Shown: one piece after another, positions 63,243 through 64,000 of the stretch
Position numbering within the stretch: position 1 is the stretch's first letter
Layout: every line of letters begins with the position of its first letter
Source: Seminavis robusta
Lineage: Eukaryota; Bacillariophyta; Bacillariophyceae; Naviculales; Naviculaceae
Reading direction: 5' to 3'
Assembly (NCBI GenBank): GCA_903772945.1
Contig: CAICTM010000102.1
Coordinates: 1 to 64,000 of the forward strand
DNA length: 64,000 nt
The notes under the pieces: model-generated
Told to the model about the DNA's origin: nothing
Databases searched by the model: none
Seen by the model: only the letters and a program-made list of their open reading frames with translations
Translations under genes and position numbers: made by a program

Positions 63243-64000
63243 ATGGGTTATTGGTATTGCGACTACTGTAAAGCTTGGTTTGAAAGCAAGAGGGCACTAA
63301 GTGCTCACACCAACCAATCTCGGAGTTGCATTGCACCAGCAAGGCAGAATGCACTTGGCATTGGCAAAGCAACAAGAAGTACTAGTACTAGGAGAAAAAG
63401 GGACATGACTACTGCAGGGCTTGGTGCCACTGACACTGGAAGACCCGCTAAAGCACCACGGCAAGTTAGAAGATCTGCAGGAGAGGAGAGAGGCACATCG
63501 AGTCAAATGCCAGCCATTCCACAAGACATGGTGGAGGAAGATCAAATTGCTTGGGCCATGCAAGATAGTGGTGGTATTGGTTCCGAAAGCGAGGAAGACA
63601 ATAGAAAACCAGCAGCTGACCCGCGGTTTGGTACCCGAGATGACGGCAATGAGGAAGCAAAAGAGGAGGCAGATGAGGAAGCCATAGAGGAAACTGATGA
63701 GGAAGGAAGTGACGATGATTCGCAAGAAGACACAGATGATGATGATAGTAATGAAGATGATGATGAGACCAGCAGTGGTGGATCAACAGCTACCCTGGTA
63801 CAAATTCCCAAGGAATGGAACCATGACAATGAACCTCCAGACGATAGGAACATCAACCAATTCCGGCAATATTGTGCAGATTCAAAGAAGACATTCCTCC
63901 CCTTGGATAAGAAACAGGCTCGGGGTGTCAAATTGATGGATATCCTTCGAAAGAACAAGGCGCCTTTGACTGTGTATGATGATGTGTTGACATGGCACTT
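63243..64000 (+). CDS. Zinc-finger, transposon-type protein (3' partial)
   Basis: From 63243 the frame is open for 252 codons to the window edge. It begins MGYWYCDYCKAWFESKRALS AHTNQS, a C2H2-like finger (C6, C9, H22). A basic stretch and a very acidic region follow (residues about 130-185). Near the edge comes KLMDILRKNKAPLTVYDDVL TWH. The latter pattern (L-x-x-I-L-R-x-x-x-A-P-L-x-x-Y-D) with an N-terminal finger is found in diatom proteins tied to DNA transposons, possibly of the Plavaka/CACTA type. That assignment is from memory of the pattern only. The catalytic part would lie right of the window. Confidence 0.6.
   Translation, partial: MGYWYCDYCKAWFESKRALSAHTNQSRSCIAPARQNALGIGKATRSTSTRRKRDMTTAGLGATDTGRPAKAPRQVRRSAGEERGTSSQMPAIPQDMVEEDQIAWAMQDSGGIGSESEEDNRKPAADPRFGTRDDGNEEAKEEADEEAIEETDEEGSDDDSQEDTDDDDSNEDDDETSSGGSTATLVQIPKEWNHDNEPPDDRNINQFRQYCADSKKTFLPLDKKQARGVKLMDILRKNKAPLTVYDDVLTWH

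Overview
This 64-kb window is nuclear DNA of a photosynthetic stramenopile, most likely a diatom. Three observations support this. Genes are compact, with few short GT-AG introns (mostly about 55-220 nt). Several proteins start with a signal peptide that ends in a Phe-containing, ASAFAP-like plastid-targeting junction. The gene families are those of a eukaryotic core proteome mixed with diatom-type secreted and membrane proteins. The species cannot be fixed from sequence alone. No rRNA, tRNA, CRISPR array, retroviral or LTR element was recognised.

Layout. 0-5 kb: an ankyrin-repeat fragment cut by the window edge, a plastid DUF3007 membrane protein (-), and a GPCR-kinase-like RGS/AGC kinase (+). 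5-15 kb: a KLHDC4-like Kelch protein (-), a MYND-finger protein (-), a tyrosine-recombinase-like gene (+) and a MINDY-type deubiquitinase (+). 15-20 kb: an MMAA/MeaB G-protein chaperone (-), a CGCGACT-rich repeat island, a decayed sarcosine/dimethylglycine dehydrogenase copy, and a divergent pair of very small spliced genes: an ATP synthase subunit f candidate (-) and a MYCBP/AMY-1 orthologue (+). 20-25 kb: a BMT5-like methyltransferase/S4/pseudouridine synthase fusion (-) and a secreted SnoaL-like protein (+).

25-30 kb is the repeat-rich accessory part. It holds a composite of 39-bp, 52-bp and about 65-bp tandem repeats, followed by a decayed hAT transposon with an exact 8-bp target-site duplication, about 19-bp terminal inverted repeats and dense GGTTACC subterminal arrays. 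30-57 kb is gene dense: CRAL-TRIO protein, FkbM methyltransferase, a second putative methyltransferase, a secreted Cys-rich protein, a small MITE, a multi-pass membrane protein, an Asp/Asn beta-hydroxylase, proteasome RPN12, a plastid FAD synthase fused to a MoCF domain, CDC20, thiamine pyrophosphokinase (with an apparent frameshift), a WRAP53/TCAB1-like WD40 protein, ZNF598/Hel2, and cyclin B. 57-64 kb: an unidentified multi-exon membrane protein, a coiled-coil protein, and a zinc-finger/transposon-like ORF that runs off the window.

The genes do not form one pathway. Loose themes are ubiquitin/proteasome and cell cycle (MINDY, RPN12, CDC20, cyclin B, ZNF598) and cofactor metabolism (FAD synthase, thiamine pyrophosphokinase, MMAA). 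The strongest unusual signals are the hAT element with its subterminal arrays, other islands of short iterated words that look like further MITE ends, the three-activity RNA-modification fusion, the domain-order-swapped plastid FAD synthase, and two putatively prenylated signalling proteins. Exon boundaries were placed by hand from GT/AG sites, frame continuity and family similarity; none was checked against transcripts.
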